A stretch of 64,000 nt of DNA from Dicyema japonicum (GCA_011109175.1 RDEW01000016.1:984040-1048039), one strand, 5' to 3'. Positions 32,646 to 44,189 are shown, counted from the stretch's first letter. The notes: a model not told the origin generated them from the sequence alone. Numbers and translations: made by a program.

Positions 32646-34633
32646 ATGGAAGGCCCCTTAAGTAAGTGGACAAATGTGGTACAAGGCTGGCAGTACAGGT
32701 GGTTCGTCATAGATATTATGAACGCTGAACTTCTCTACTACACAGTAAGTCTTATTTTAACCAAAGTCAAAAGATAAAATGGTCAAAAGATTACCCAGAG
32801 GTCGCTTCAATCTAAAAAATGCAGCCATTGGAGTAGACGACTTGGATAACAGCAAATTCACTATTTTCTGCGAGGGTGACCACGTGGGTTCCAAAACCTT
32901 TTACTTCCAAGGTTCCTAAAGTTCATTACTATAGCAATGAACACTCTCGAGCGTAACACGTGGGTGAATGAAATTGCGAAGGTTATAAACAACCGTACCT
33001 CTGTCCTATCGGAAGAAGCCGTGGCAAATGAGAGTATGAATCAGATCCAGTCCGATCTGGCTGAGGGAAACCGTCTTGTAGGTCAACTTGGGGGGACTCT
33101 CAATGAGCTCCGAAAACTCGTCTCCAATTTCGACAATGCGGCCGTTTTGGTTAATTCTCTTGAAGTTCCTTTCTAAATAACCTATTTAGAATCAACTGAT
33201 GGGACTCAACCTCGTTTTCATCAACCTGGGGAAGAAAATTGTACCGTTTCGTTTAATTGAAGACCACCGATATGATTGCGAGCCCCGTGGAGGACTCACA
33301 AAGTGAGGAAGTCGAATTTTTTGACTGCAACGAAGACTCCTTTGACGAACCTGATAAAGAACATGTGGACGAAGACGTCTTATACAGTACATATAATAGC
33401 TGTAATTGTCATGGTAACTAGAGGTGGGGATGCTGGGTCGGGGGAGAGTATAATAAAGCACCTGATAAAGCAGGTTCAGATAGGAATGGACCTCACTAAG
33501 ATAACACTACCGACCCATATTCTCGAAAGGCGGTCTTTTTTGGAAATGCTGGCTGACTTTTTTTCTCATTGTGACCTCTTTTCGAATATTACTGACGAAC
33601 CTGACCCACATGAACGTATGATCTGTGTTGTTCGAGCTTTTCTATCTTGTTTTCACGCTGGAAGAGATCCTGAAGTTGTCAAAAAGCCTTATAATCCAAT
33701 TCTGGGCGAGATTTTTCGTTCCCATTGGAATTTGACTGATGACTCGTGCCCGGTACATAAATCTGGGCCATTTCCTTGGGCACGTGAAGGTGACATGACT
33801 ATGCTGGCTGAACAGGTCTCTCATCATCCTCCTGGTTGGATTTGTTTGATAACTCTAGTGAGTGCCTTTTTTGCAGAAAACAAAAAGAAGGGTTTTTCAT
33901 TTGAAGGTCAGATTTGGACCAAGTCGAAGTTTCTCGGGCTACACGTGGTTGTTCATATGGTTGGGACAACTGTGATCAGGTTAGAAGAGCATGATGAAAC
34001 CTACACAATCTCCTTTCCGTCCGGATATGCGAGGTTTATTTATGTTCTAATGAAAGATCGATTCTTACTGTTCCCTGGTTCGAATTAGGCGGGAAAGTTC
34101 AGTTGACTGCGAGTACGGGGTACTCAGCTCAGGTAGAGTTCCACACGAAGGTGGTTGAGGTCTTATTCTAGCCCTCATACAAGAATACAAAGAATCAGAT
34201 TACTGCACAGATTTTTGCTCCAGGAGAAAGCTCTCCGTTTTCCACTGTGAAAGGGGCATGGAACGGATTAATGACTGCAACCTTTGGGGAGAGGTTCTGC
34301 AAGTAGTTATTAGTAGTCGGAAGTGTTCTTTGACGCTGGGACTTCCCCGACTGTAAAGAAACTCATACGACCCATAAGAAACCAGGAGCCAAACGAATCT
34401 CGACGGTATGGAGTGTGGTGAATGTAGTCTGTGGTACGACGTGACTATGTGTCTGTACAAGGGAAACGTTGTAGGAGCGACGGGACATAAGCACAGACTG
34501 GAAGAGAGACAGAGACATGACAAGAAAGTGAGAGAAGAGAACGGGGTGGTTTATAAACCAAAGGTGGTAGAGTGGGTTATTTTAGTATTTTGAGTTGATT
34601 GGGGATGTGTGGAAGTATAAGCCTGTAGATTGA
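32646..34633 (+). CDS. OSBPL9: Oxysterol-binding protein-related protein, ORP9-like
   Basis: Lipid transfer protein for ER-Golgi/endosome contact sites. The PH domain comes first ([38 protein letters not shown]), then a predicted helical linker, an acidic FFAT-like motif (EFFDCNED, about 33310) for VAP binding, and the lipid-binding domain: [35 protein letters not shown], then the family signature [22 protein letters not shown], and [10 protein letters not shown] near the end. At least ten introns of 21-25 nt (22, 23, 25, 22, 22, 24, 23, 21, 22, 22) restore a protein of about 550 residues. One junction (near 34300, before SEVFFDAGT) is out of phase by one base. The stop is TGA at 34631-34633 after VWKYKPVD. 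The start ATG 32646 opens the PH domain at its usual first residues. Confidence 0.92.
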
Positions 34634-34639
34634 TTTATA

Positions 34640-34955
34640 TTAACGTTTAATTTTAATTTGACTATTTTTGGTTCTGTCGAGTATTAATTTGAATTCTTTT
34701 CGGGGGACCACTCGAAGAGAGTTACGGAAAGATAGGCTTTTGGAAGGGTCTCCTCTGTAACGTCTCTGGAATCCCTAAGAACTGGGGGTTTGTCCATTCA
34801 ACTAAGAGCATCCTATTATATGTGATTGCGTGGGCTCGAGGAGGGGGAGCATCGGGCAAAATGAGCTCTCTGTTGGAGCGTGTTGGGATCTCGTATAGTT
34901 AGTTTGGCGTTACTTTGGTCTCTGGAATTTTCTGGAACATTTGCTTTTGGCTGTT
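34640..34955. other. 3' flank of the ORP9-like gene
   Basis: Contains GGTCTCCTCTGTAACGTCTC and a LINE-like coding trace (TREFSK) but nothing assignable. Confidence 0.3.
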
Positions 34956-34959
34956 ACAT

Positions 34960-35170
34960 GATGTGCAATGCAAAAGGAACATTACTCACCTCCATTCCCC
35001 CAACGGAAGGGTTTTCACAACTTTAGGAATGGCCCTCCTCTACCTTTTATGTATCTTTTGGAGGACTTGTGTTTATTGGAAACTGAAAATGCTTAATTAG
35101 TTGTTAACAATAAGGCACGAGATCACAAGGAATGAAGCCAATTAAGTAATCCCAGCTTCTAATAACTCCG
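34960..35170. repeat. R300-type repeat joined head-to-head to an inverted element tail
   Basis: 34980-35105 (+) matches the R300 middle and end (CCTTTTATGT, TTGGAAACTGAAAATGCTTA). 35105-35165 read on minus gives GGGATTACTTAATTGG and TTGTGATCTC. The same arrangement is at 59750-59935. Confidence 0.55.
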
Positions 35171-35800
35171 AACATTTCCCAACGAGGCCCTGATTTCCTC
35201 AGCATGACGAGTAAATGTCATTAACATGTCGAAAGTGATCTCGAAAATCTTGGAGCATCTTGTAAATTTGATATGTATATCGACAAGGAATAACTCAGGT
35301 TCACCCTTGAGTCTCCTATTTGTGGTAAAAAGTGAAGTGTTAGAGAAGGTCCTACACGAAAAATACAGAGATACTCTTTTACATGCTTCACTTAAAAAGA
35401 GGTGGAGTAGTAGGTCCTTTCCCCGTTTTCATCACGTCCTACCGTCGCGGACATCACTTCATTCATAAACGGAAGAGTTTTCATAATGATTTTAGAAATT
35501 AACAACGATTTTGTCAATAATTTATTATGCGATGAATTTAGCTGTTACCCACGTGTTGTCGCAATGATTTTTCTTTTGTTTATCACCACCTCAACCAAAG
35601 CAACTAAATTTAGTAAGTCGGGAACATTTGTTTAAGTTGAGTAACACAGCCACACTAAGTAATCCAAAGCATGAAACTGTTCTCGAATTGTCCTTATATT
35701 TTTTGCTTGTGAGTCCCAGAAGACAGCCCATTAATTTGACCAAGAACGAGCATAAAGGGAACAGTGAAAGTTCTCGGCATCTGTATAACACGTGTCTAAT
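35171..35800. other. No gene seen
   Basis: A short stretch at 35400-35480 (CGTTTTCATCACGTCCTACC ... ACATCACTTCATTC) matches the interspersed fragment at 17255-17310 and 54775-54830. Otherwise unassigned. Confidence 0.35.
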
Positions 35801-35804
35801 ACGT

Positions 35805-35945
35805 TTTATAAAAATAATAACAGCATTTTCATGAGAGCCATAATATTTATAGCTCGTGGAACCTTCCACCAGGTGAACGAACAGCAGCAAGAATCGAACC
35901 CGTAACCTAAGCCACTTTTGCCCGACACCTAACCACTATGCCACC
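35805..35945 (-). mobile_element. tRNA-derived SINE, internally deleted
   Basis: The right side carries the A and B boxes (reverse complement GGTTCGATTCTTGCTGCTGT). The left side carries the 3' tail TATGGCTCTCATGAAAATGC with TTATTATTT. About 170 bp of the body is missing, including the GACGCCGTCATCAG segment. Confidence 0.8.
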
Positions 35946-36142
35946 TTATGGAAAATAAATTCTCAAAATAATACGGAAAGGTAAAAATATAGTTTATGTC
36001 TCTGAAGAAAACTTTGGCTAAGACAAACTTATCCCCACATCATTGAATCGCTCCAATATACTTGTGACTAGTTGGAATGGCTTAGTCAGAATAAGCTTCC
36101 CCCAAAAGTCCACTTCGAGGCCGACTCCTTCCTACAAATTAG
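35946..36142. other. Spacer
   Basis: No coding or repeat sequence recognised. Confidence 0.3.
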
Positions 36143-36959
36143 TCACGATAAAAACAAGTTATTTGGTTGCACCAGATTGCCAACTGAAAAGAAAACGTAG
36201 CACTCATTCTTATAATCATTGACTTTATCATAGTCTTCTTTATCCACGTTAATGATAAAGTTGGCTGTGAACTGGGCCAGATCGAAAATCTGACGACTTT
36301 GTCCTCAAATATAAATTTATAAATGATTAACAGTTCCAATCAATTTATATGAATTGTTAGTTTCATCACAGACAACAAAGATGTTACTGTTGGTCTTATT
36401 TGTGATGTTAACATGTGGTGACGTACAAGAAATTTGAATTCCCAAATCACCGAACATATTGAGTAACATTAGTCATATTATCGGGGAATAATTCTAGCAA
36501 ACGGAGGTTGCTATTGTTTATCAAGAAGACATTCTCATATATTTTATGATCTCTCACAATTGGACACTCCTTGTGGTAAATGTTAAGTAGAGCCCACGTC
36601 ATTGATTCAATTTCTACAAAGGAACTCAAAGTTACTACTTTTGTCATTGAGATAGTAATGGTTTGGATTCAGACAGATGTATTCACCATTATTGTCCATA
36701 TTGTATTTGCAATTTTCATGGGAATTCATTTGTGACTCCCTTTAAGTGATTCCAACGGAAGAGCCTACATGAAATCACGTTTAAGGAGTCCTCGTATCTG
36801 GGAAATATAAAATAAGACTTTGTTGTCAAGACGCATTGAGAATTTATGTCACACAGTGAAATGGCATTATATAGATTCAATGTATTGGTTCACCTCATAG
36901 AGCAACGTCCATAGATCTTCCATGAAATCGTATTTCTGTGGTACTGCCAATGTATTCAT
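36143..36959 (-). CDS. Unrecognised multi-exon extracellular/lumenal protein
   Basis: Read minus from an ATG near 36959. Coding-like blocks in order: KYDFMEDLWTLLYE; LYNAISLCDINSQCVLTTKS (36880-36820); NCKYNMDNNGEYICLNPNHY (36720-36660); IYHKECPI..NVFLINNSNL (36570-36490); MFGDLGIQISCTSPHVNITN (36450-36390); NIFVVCDETNNSYKLIGT; then a 28-nt intron and QSRQIFDLAQFTANFIINVD, ending NNLFLS and TGA at 36143-36145. Frequent Cys and Asn-X-Ser/Thr sites suggest a glycosylated secreted or membrane protein. Exon joins between some blocks are not resolved. No family recognised; not retroelement-like. Confidence 0.5.
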
Positions 36960-37019
36960 TAAAATTCATTAACTCTGATTTTTTACGCAACGAACGAAAT
37001 ATATAAAGTAATCAAATTG
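36960..37019. other. Spacer
   Basis: Short AT-rich gap between the unknown gene and the LINE-A fragment. Confidence 0.3.
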
Positions 37020-37335
37020 ATTGCGTAATTGACCCTAAATGGGAGAGTGATTTTATCAATGTGGTCGAGTCTTTCAACTCGGTACTACCTGGAATTAATG
37101 TCGTACCCAGGGAGCTGACATACTTTCTTGGGTGCCCACTTGAGCCATCTACTAACAAAAGAGGATGAACTCTCTAGAGTTACGGAGAAACTCTCCATAC
37201 TCGATGCTCATACAGCGTTCTTTTTTTTGAAGAATAGCATCGGCTTGCCCAAACTCCTATATGCTCTCCGATGTTCTCCCTGCTTCAAACATCGTGACAT
37301 CTTCCTGTCACTGGATAATCCATGTTTAACATAAC
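37020..37335 (+). mobile_element. LINE-A middle fragment
   Basis: Encodes VVESFNSVLPGINVVPREL, LGCPLEPS, then VTEKLSILDAHTAFFFLKNS and PKLLYALRCSPCF, the segment after the YLDD box in family A. Confidence 0.65.
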
Positions 37336-37369
37336 TCTTTAAATAATTTTATTGATTTATTTAAATTCT

Positions 37370-37935
37370 GGGTCCCCAAGGCTCGAATCCCCACCCTGGT
37401 TTCCCTATTCTGGGTCCCCAAGGCGCCCTCATTGACCCTAAATGGGATAACAATCCCCTTCACTAATTCAACCAAAATACTGGGGAACACATATGACCCA
37501 CTAATGACCTTCAGCAAACATGTGAGCAACATAATCTCCTCTTCTCAGCAAAAATTAAACTTTGTAAAAACGCTATTTGGATACTACAAGAGATGGTTCC
37601 ACCCAACAGTAGATCATCTCTACTACCAATATATACTTCCGTCAATCAGCTACTGCTGCACGACATGAGGTACTACATATCCACACCAACCTAAAGAAAA
37701 TAAATTCTTTCCAAGAGACAGTAACAAAGACTCTACAAAGATCTTCCTCGATATTAAAACCAACCCCGTTCGCAGGAACTTGTGAGGGAAACGGAAGCCC
37801 GATTGCAACCTCAGAAAAAGTGTCCCGTATGTACATGAAGTTCGTCGGTTCTCGGGACAAACATCATGAAAGGATGAGGAAGATGCTAAGGAAGACAGGA
37901 TCACGTATCTTTTTAATTTTCGGCGATTCTTGGTT
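37370..37935 (+). mobile_element. LINE-D C-terminal fragment
   Basis: Encodes TKILGNTYDPLMTFSKHVSN, LYYQYILPSISYCCTT and a downstream VSRMYMKFVGSRDKHHERMR in shifted frames. Matches 48130-48430 on the opposite strand. Confidence 0.65.
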
Positions 37936-37949
37936 TTAAATAAATAAAT

Positions 37950-38480
37950 TAGTGTCGACTAGAGAAGTAACAGAGAAAATGGAGATACCTTTCAAAGCTC
38001 AGCTGCATGATGACCCTGTTGAAGTTTCTCTTCGACTATGTCTCAATGTCTGCTCAGAACGACAATGCAGCAGCGGTGAGACGGTTCACTACATCCAGAC
38101 AGAGTGCCAGGAGATTTCCTCACCATGGCATGTTAAATTGTCATGAAAGCTATCGAAGATGCAGAATTCATTATTCTTCTGGAACCCATCGGACTTGACA
38201 GGGGCCGGATAACATAACGTGCGTCGGAACCTTGGGAGGTCTATTGCTTGTGATTAAACGTGGACGGATACCTTCTCAAATTTGCCCAATCATCGCTGTT
38301 GAAAAATCTTAAAAAGGAAATACGGGGATCGCACCTTCTAGCCGATCTCCTTTGAGACGTCTGGCGTACTTGGCCTCAGCACAGCAAAGTTTGTCAAGCT
38401 AATCAGGCAGCTTGCAGGGTTAAAGAAGAGAGACCCTAGAATGATTCGATTGCTCTTTCTCAGATCATTGGGCTCGCGAT
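37950..38480 (+). mobile_element. LINE-A C-terminal fragment
   Basis: Encodes MKAIEDAEFIILLEPIGLDR (38145-38200), aligned to 'ALxxAxxPxxLEPxGLxR' of family A at 12140 and 21980. Strongly decayed downstream. Confidence 0.5.
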
Positions 38481-38935
38481 CATGGAGGTATTTCCATTAT
38501 GTTCAAAAACGTCATCGACCCAGATGCATTTGCGTATGTCAATATTGGCTGAACAAACTGGTGGTAGATGATGATGAGGAAAAAGTCCCTGGTAAAACAT
38601 GACTCCCATGATGTTTGACGTGATATTGACCTGGATAATCGTCTTATCAAAGGATTATCATTTGATGTTGTGGTCCCTTTTGTACGTAGTAAACTCATAA
38701 TGAAGTTGGGGAAATTATAAGCAGTAGTTGAGGGAACCATAGGGTCAGAGTGTCTAACATTCTCGTGTGACCCAAGTGGCTGCTTGATAATCTTTATCCT
38801 TGCCAACGATAAAGCTGATGAAGATGAAAAACCTTGAGAAACTCTATAAGGGTTCCTTTACTTGATCTGCAGATGCCCTTCCCTAATTCTAAAAAATTTA
38901 ATAAAAATGCTGAGTAACTAACGAAAAGCTGAGAT
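38481..38935 (-). mobile_element. LINE-D-like C-terminal fragment
   Basis: The minus strand encodes IYHQFVQPILTYANASG near 38560-38510 and an upstream GSHENVRHSDPMVPSTTAYN. A relative occurs near 10200-10330. Confidence 0.5.
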
Positions 38936-39320
38936 AGTATTATCATAATATATGAAAATCCATTACATAATCATTGTAATCCTCATCACAGCCTATTATT
39001 CACCATCATACCTTCTTATAAATTCCAGGATCCTAACAAATATAAGAACTCTAAAATATGTTCAAGTTTATCCTAAACAATTGCATTCCACTTGACCTTT
39101 AAATGAACAATCTGTTGCAAGGTTGTAGTGAGATAATCCAAAGCTGATTAAACAGAGAGAATTTGAAGCTAATTAACCTGGGAAAATCCAATACTAAGTA
39201 ACCGAGTTTTTATTAGTCTGATGGGGATTTTTATGATGAGACAATAAGTCTCTTCGAATTATTAACCCCCTGCACCGAACAATGCTAATTTTTTCAAGGG
39301 GTGCAATAATTGGGTAATAT
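38936..39320. other. AT-rich intergenic region
   Basis: No repeats or coding signal recognised before the small gene at 39321. Confidence 0.4.
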
Positions 39321-39638
39321 ATGGATTTTAATCCAGTTCACGTGCCAATCGAATTACATATCTCCTAGAACTATCGAGAAGTTCCACGAGAATGCTTCCC
39401 TCATCACTTTCAAACCGTCCTTGGAAGCATAAGAATGGTTCCCTCATCCCACATGAAAACGCGGACAATAATCAATAACTCCTTAATCTACCAATTCCCA
39501 TCGACGTCATTGTATCCACCTGACAGGAGACACGAAAATACCTGGTCGGAATCCAAAAAAGATCCCTCTCTTTCCCACTCCCATAACGACAGATATAAAG
39601 AAAGGATACGGCCCACTCCGACCGGGGGAACTGGATAA
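39321..39638 (+). CDS. Unrecognised small gene with one 27-nt intron
   Basis: ATG at 39321, then seven codons (MDFNPVH), a 27-nt GT..AG intron (39342-39368), and an open frame to TAA at 39638, giving 96 residues. The protein has NYREVPRECFPHHF, a basic/Tyr/Pro middle (YQFPSTSLYPPDRRHENTW) and an Arg/Pro/Gly tail (RPTPTGGTG). No domain recognised; the short, Tyr/Pro-rich composition is seen in some axonemal inner-tubule proteins, but that is only a guess. It ends 68 bp from the stop of the convergent palmitoyltransferase gene. Confidence 0.5.
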
Positions 39639-39706
39639 AAACTAATCAAGTATATTGGGGGTTATTAAATTCTCAAAAACCAATAAATTATAAACACATC
39701 AGGCAA

Positions 39707-40715
39707 TCATAAATAATAAACAAACGGTTTGGATGGTCTAAGAAGCTGGGGGAAATCAAAAGGACAAAGTCCCCAATACAACGGTGCGTCTCTGGAAAGA
39801 GTATCTTTGAAATTCCGACAGAATGAGACATTTTTCGGTATCCAAGAACTCTTATCGTCCTTCATCCTCTCAATTCCCTAAAATAAGCCAGGTCCCAACA
39901 GTTTTATCAGTGGCCAATCCATATAACTGCGTGCAGATCATGCAGATTGAGAATATCCCAAAGAGGACCCCTTCCAACCACAACAACCAGCAAAAAATAG
40001 CCGCGGTGGTCCCCGACATTCCCAAACCGCCTAAATTTTACTTCACATCTTACCGACGGAGTCCCTTTCGGTGAGATTCTTTAGAGTCCACGTCGACAGG
40101 ATAACTGAGTAGACTGAAAGGGAAAAAATATAAAACAGGAAATAAGAAAACGCCAAACCAAAAATAGTAAGAAGTATTTAAGATTAGCCTCCCCCACGCA
40201 GTTGTTGACCCAGGGACAGTGATGATCCATTTTTCGGATACACCGCCGACAAACGCTGCAATGATGAGCCCGAGCGGGTTTCAGAGAGGAGCAAAACGTG
40301 CAGACAAGATGAGAGTACTTGTATACTTCTTCCTCCTCGTTATTTTCCACAATCCGGGGTACGGATCCCTTGAATTACCAAGAAAAGAAACCGGGTCAGA
40401 AAACACGGTCTTCTTGTGGGAAAAACAGCACAGGGATGTGAGAGTAACGTAAACTGAGGTATAGAGTATGTCCAATACGGGGGAGAAAAGAGGAAGGACG
40501 ATGAGAGGTCGAATTATTAAAAAATAAATGAGAAATCCGTAGAATATTAGAATCCACGTAAGAAAACAGCAAAAAATGCCCATAAAGTCATTGACGAACC
40601 ATCTTGGCTGACTTGTTGACAATTGGGGCTTAGTAAAGTCGTCGAATGAGATATTTGACCTCATATAAGTCCGCGTATTTGATATTGGCTGTTTATACCT
40701 ACACAAAACATCCAT
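39707..40715 (-). CDS. ZDHHC3: DHHC palmitoyltransferase, ZDHHC3/7-like
   Basis: Golgi membrane enzyme that S-acylates cytosolic Cys residues. Order: [20 protein letters not shown] (TM1), a second hydrophobic segment, the TDPG-like motif SDPGSVPR, the Cys-rich domain [20 protein letters not shown] and the catalytic [11 protein letters not shown] (DHHC intact), then KYFLLFL (TM3), [20 protein letters not shown] (TM4) and a conserved TDKTGIERMK, matching the TDETGIE of the vertebrate proteins. Introns of 23, 23, 23 and 22 nt give a fully open frame from ATG 40715 to TGA at 39707. About 300 residues, as usual. The 23-nt intron inside the SDPG motif decides the reading. No frameshift seen. ZDHHC3 and ZDHHC7 cannot be told apart here. 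Confidence 0.93.
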
Positions 40716-40889
40716 TCCATATAATCAACAAGAATCCCTAGGGCGCATTATTCATTTCAATAAATAATATTAATTATTATTTATTTATAACATACTCTTG
40801 TTAAAATATATTAATTAAAATTTATTTTTATGTTTACGTGTACTCGGTTTTTTAAAATTTGGAAATTATGCTTCCTTTTCTGACAGGTT
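40716..40889. other. Upstream region of the palmitoyltransferase gene
   Basis: AT-rich, with ATAATATTAATTATTATTTA. No promoter motif identified. Confidence 0.3.
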
Positions 40890-41150
40890 TATTCGGTGAA
40901 TAAGTGCCGGATTAAATCCGGGTTCGAATCTCGCTGCTGTCCATTCCGGTTACATGCATTTACGATGATTCTGGTTTGTCGAGTGACGGCATCATCAGTG
41001 AATACCTTACTGCGGGACCAGATAGTCTACAAAGACTCATATGCAACTAAAAGAAAAAGTTAAGAGCAGTCCTTAGTTGGGATAACTTTTCTTTACTCGA
41101 TTATAGTGTGTCCTGCTCATTCGGATAAGTATTATGGCTATCGTTATTAT
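40890..41150 (+). mobile_element. tRNA-derived SINE, diverged
   Basis: GGGTTCGAATCTCGCTGCTG at 40920 is a strong B box; the A box is degraded. The body has GTCGAGTGACGGCATCATCA and the tail TATTATGGCTATCGTTATTATT. Confidence 0.75.
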
Positions 41151-41329
41151 TCAACGTGGTTTCTCTCAGGGATTGTGCCAGATTAGATTAAGTGGATAAT
41201 CTTGAAGCACGGATTAACACAATTTAGTTTTTAAATGCCAATTATTTTAATTTCTTTCATTAATAATTCAAAATTTGGAATTTCTGACCTTTATTGATTT
41301 TGTGATATTATTTTCATTACCGCAGCTAA

Positions 41330-42400
41330 GAATGGAATGACGAAATTTATTACCTTAAGGATAAATCTCAGAGTCATACGGTAGCTGCCCTAACTGCGTG
41401 GCTAGATTCGCTCGAATAACCAGCAGCGCTCACGGAGATCTTCAAGCGTGTAGAAATCCGATTCCCTAAGCCCAGAGCTTATTCACGGAAAACCCCGGTT
41501 TTAAAGCGTAAAACCATAATAGTGATAGTTTCACCAGTGCGGCGTTAGAAACTATCAACCTAAGCGATTCTACCTTCCGGGGACATGCGCAGCTTCTATT
41601 AAGTCTTCCTAATGCGTTCCGAATTGCAGTTTCTTTTAGTATACTTGAGATCAGCATCAAGTATCCCAGGATGTGTGATTCGTGAGCGTTCACAGAATCA
41701 TGATTCAGTCTCAACAAAGTACTCTTCCATCGCTATATTAGCTGGGGTATTCAATTACAATTTCAGTACATGTCCGATGAGCCTCCATCTTAAATCAGTG
41801 ATCTCGAGACTCAAATGACCATTGGAACAAACAAGCTTTCTTGTTTCTTTTCCTTGGCCCATTCAAACTGAGCATTGTCCTCAGCTGCCTTCGATGGAAA
41901 GAGTATATCTCCTGTCCCTCAGCTTTAGACATCGTCAACGTTGATGACTGGTTTAACAAGGGCAGGTACTTGATCGATCAGTCAATCCAGTTTTTGTAAC
42001 TTTATTTAGAGAAGCTGTAGCAGGGGTCTTTCGTTAAACAATCTCCTCACTGTCTCCAAGTAGGGTCCCAGGCTTATTTGAATTCCTCCATGGTTTATCC
42101 GATCTTTTTTGCATCCTTTGATATCCAATAGTTCCGTTTTCAAACATTTATAGTCAGGTACCATTTCTTAAGTTCATTGGGAGATACTTCCAATAGGCGA
42201 ATAAAAGCTGATCTATCTCCCGATATGAAGTCGACATCGTCAGCATAAATGAAATTTTCTATGTCACTATAAATTTTTCGACGGTCTCGTAGCGATATCT
42301 ACAAGTATATGACAAACAGAAAAGGAAAGAGGGAACCTCATCATTTCACTGAGTTAGAGTCCAGATATCCTTCACTGCTGTCAGTAGTAGACATCGACGG
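41330..42400 (-). mobile_element. LINE-C fragment
   Basis: The minus strand encodes IYADDVDFISGDRSAFIRLL (42250-42200), an ITDLRWRLIGHVLKL segment (41790) and HPGILDADLKYTKRN (41620), parallel to the intact LINE-C. Heavily frameshifted. Confidence 0.65.
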
Positions 42401-42585
42401 AATGGGAAAATCCTCGATAAGTAAATGCAAAAATTTTAGTTGCGTATTGACATCGTCGGGTTACAGCGCAGCGCTAATTGTGGTTACATAGTATATTCGT
42501 CGTTGATCTCCCATAACTGAATCTACTTGATGCGAGATAGTCGTCCATTCCTGTAAAGACTTAGTATTTGAAGATATCGTAGAAT
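42401..42585. other. Spacer before tRNA
   Basis: No repeat recognised. Confidence 0.3.
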
Positions 42586-42656
42586 GCTTGGATGGTGTAG
42601 TGGTTATCACGTTCGCCTAACACGCGAAAGGTCCTGGTTCGAATCCCAGTCTGAGT
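42586..42656 (+). tRNA. tRNA-Val (anticodon AAC)
   Basis: Internal A box (GTGTAGTGGTTATCACG) and B box (GGTTCGAATCC) are present. The anticodon loop reads CCTAACACG within a perfect TTCGC..GCGAA stem. The body matches the CAC gene at 45913-45984. A T-run after 42656 can end Pol III transcription. The acceptor stem (GCTTGGA with TCTGAGT) has three G-T pairs, and the T stem is one G short (CTGG-TTCGAAT), so it is 71 nt instead of 72. Either a weak gene or one missing base. Confidence 0.8.
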
Positions 42657-42759
42657 ATTTTTTTACTTGATAAAATTCTGTTGAAATTTTATTTGTGTTA
42701 GTTTTCTTAATCTCGTTTAATAATCATTTGATGTTCAGCTCATTGTCGTCAAACGAGGC

Positions 42760-44185
42760 AAGGGGGTCTTTTTTCTAAGATCTCTTTCTAAGATTTCGAA
42801 AGTCAGGAACGATCGTCGGGAACCTGAATAGTTGATTGTTGTTTACCCCGCCGCAACGGCATGTGTGTCTCTGGCATATGTCCAGTCCTAGGCGCAGTGC
42901 CACCCCGATCCTCAAGCTGTTTTCGTTAAGAAGGGTCCCCAGATGTGGGGAAGGTAGGGCCTCGAGCCAGACTCCATTTCCGCGATGTGCGCCGACTTAA
43001 TGCTTGCTAGTCGGTGTTGGTTGGCGCTTTTCTTTTCCAACTCTTCTGGCAAGCGAAGTTCGACGAATTCAAAGTCCAACTCACCCCACAACTTGCAGAC
43101 TCTGTCAAGCTCCGAGTCCAAGGTATGTCCGGTTGCGTTACGTAGGACTGCTTAGGCCAAGCGACTGCAGCTCGCAAGGGATGAAAAGTAGGCAGGCAGG
43201 AGGCTTCAAGAGGGGATCTCAACCCAATGCCCCATTTCTCGCAGGTTGTTTGCACATTGTCCAGCCCAGATCATCGAATTTGACATTCAGTATTGACTCC
43301 GCCGATCGTCTCAGAGTCCCATCAGCCGACAATAGTGCATTCCGGTGTTCAAAACATGGTGAACATCTCAAAATGTACATCATCTTCGACATGGAAATAC
43401 ATTTCTTGAGCAAGAAGAAAGACACACGCGGAGCCAAAGATGATACTCTCTTTGTAAAGGCTTCAACTGCATTATCCTTACTGGTAAGGCAGTTTTCCAG
43501 CTCGTCGTTTCCGAGAGGGCAGCCGAGAGGATATGTTGATACCTGGAAGTAGGGACCTGAATTCTTGGTAAGCAATAGAAAAGCTTGGAGATGAACAGGA
43601 AATATTGATCAGTTCCGATTTCATAACATTGACATTAAACCCAATTGGTTTAGAGCTGGAATGGTTGAAGAAATATCCTGATATACATTCTCACATGGGC
43701 CAGTTATTGTGGCGTCGTCTAAGTACCACAGGTTGAGTTCACAGTTTATGCTTCGTGCCACTGTGTCAATTGTCATTGCAAAAAGCAAAGGCCCTAGAGG
43801 GTCTCCCTGCTGAAGCCTGTGCGTGAATAAACAATATCGCTTCCGTAACTAAGGCTGAGTCCGTCCCATACGACAAGTGTACAAGTCGGCCAATCTCTGG
43901 AGCTCTCCTCCGACAGGTTTCCAAAATAAAGTCTGCCCTTTCGGAAACGACGAGCTGGAAAAATGCCTTAAATAATTTTGCTGAGAGGATGGAATCGTTG
44001 TTTCCCTGACAAATGCCAGAGAAATTCTTTGGAACAGCCATTCGGTTTCCCGACGCTCATTACTCACTTTCGATATCATTGACCTAAGCGATCTTAGATA
44101 AGAGACTGTCTTTGGCCTGAAGACTCCGCTAGTCTCGACGACAGCGGACTGTACATGGAATCTAGTTGAGAGGCTGTTGTTTTTT
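42760..44185 (-). mobile_element. LINE-A, reverse transcriptase to C-terminus
   Basis: Minus strand: RRETEWLFQRISLAFVRE at 44060-44010 (an end piece of a neighbouring copy), then QGDPLGPLLFAMTIDTVARS and NLWYLDDATITGP (43830-43700), LSNYPLGCPLGNDELENCLT (43520), RVSFFLLKKCISMSKMMYIL RCSPCF (43430-43360) and further segments to 42912. YLDD is this family's catalytic box. Frames are broken. Confidence 0.75.
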
Positions 44186-44189
44186 CTTA

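Noticed and set aside
39823-40074. Plus-strand ORF of 83 codons beginning with ATG and reading like protein
   Set aside because: It lies antisense to the C-terminal exons of the palmitoyltransferase, whose TM4 and TDKTGIE motif are recovered after short-intron removal. The plus ORF is a shadow.
40081-40350. Palmitoyltransferase as a frameshifted pseudogene
   Set aside because: The apparent frameshift is a 23-nt GT..AG intron inside the SDPG motif; splicing gives an intact protein.
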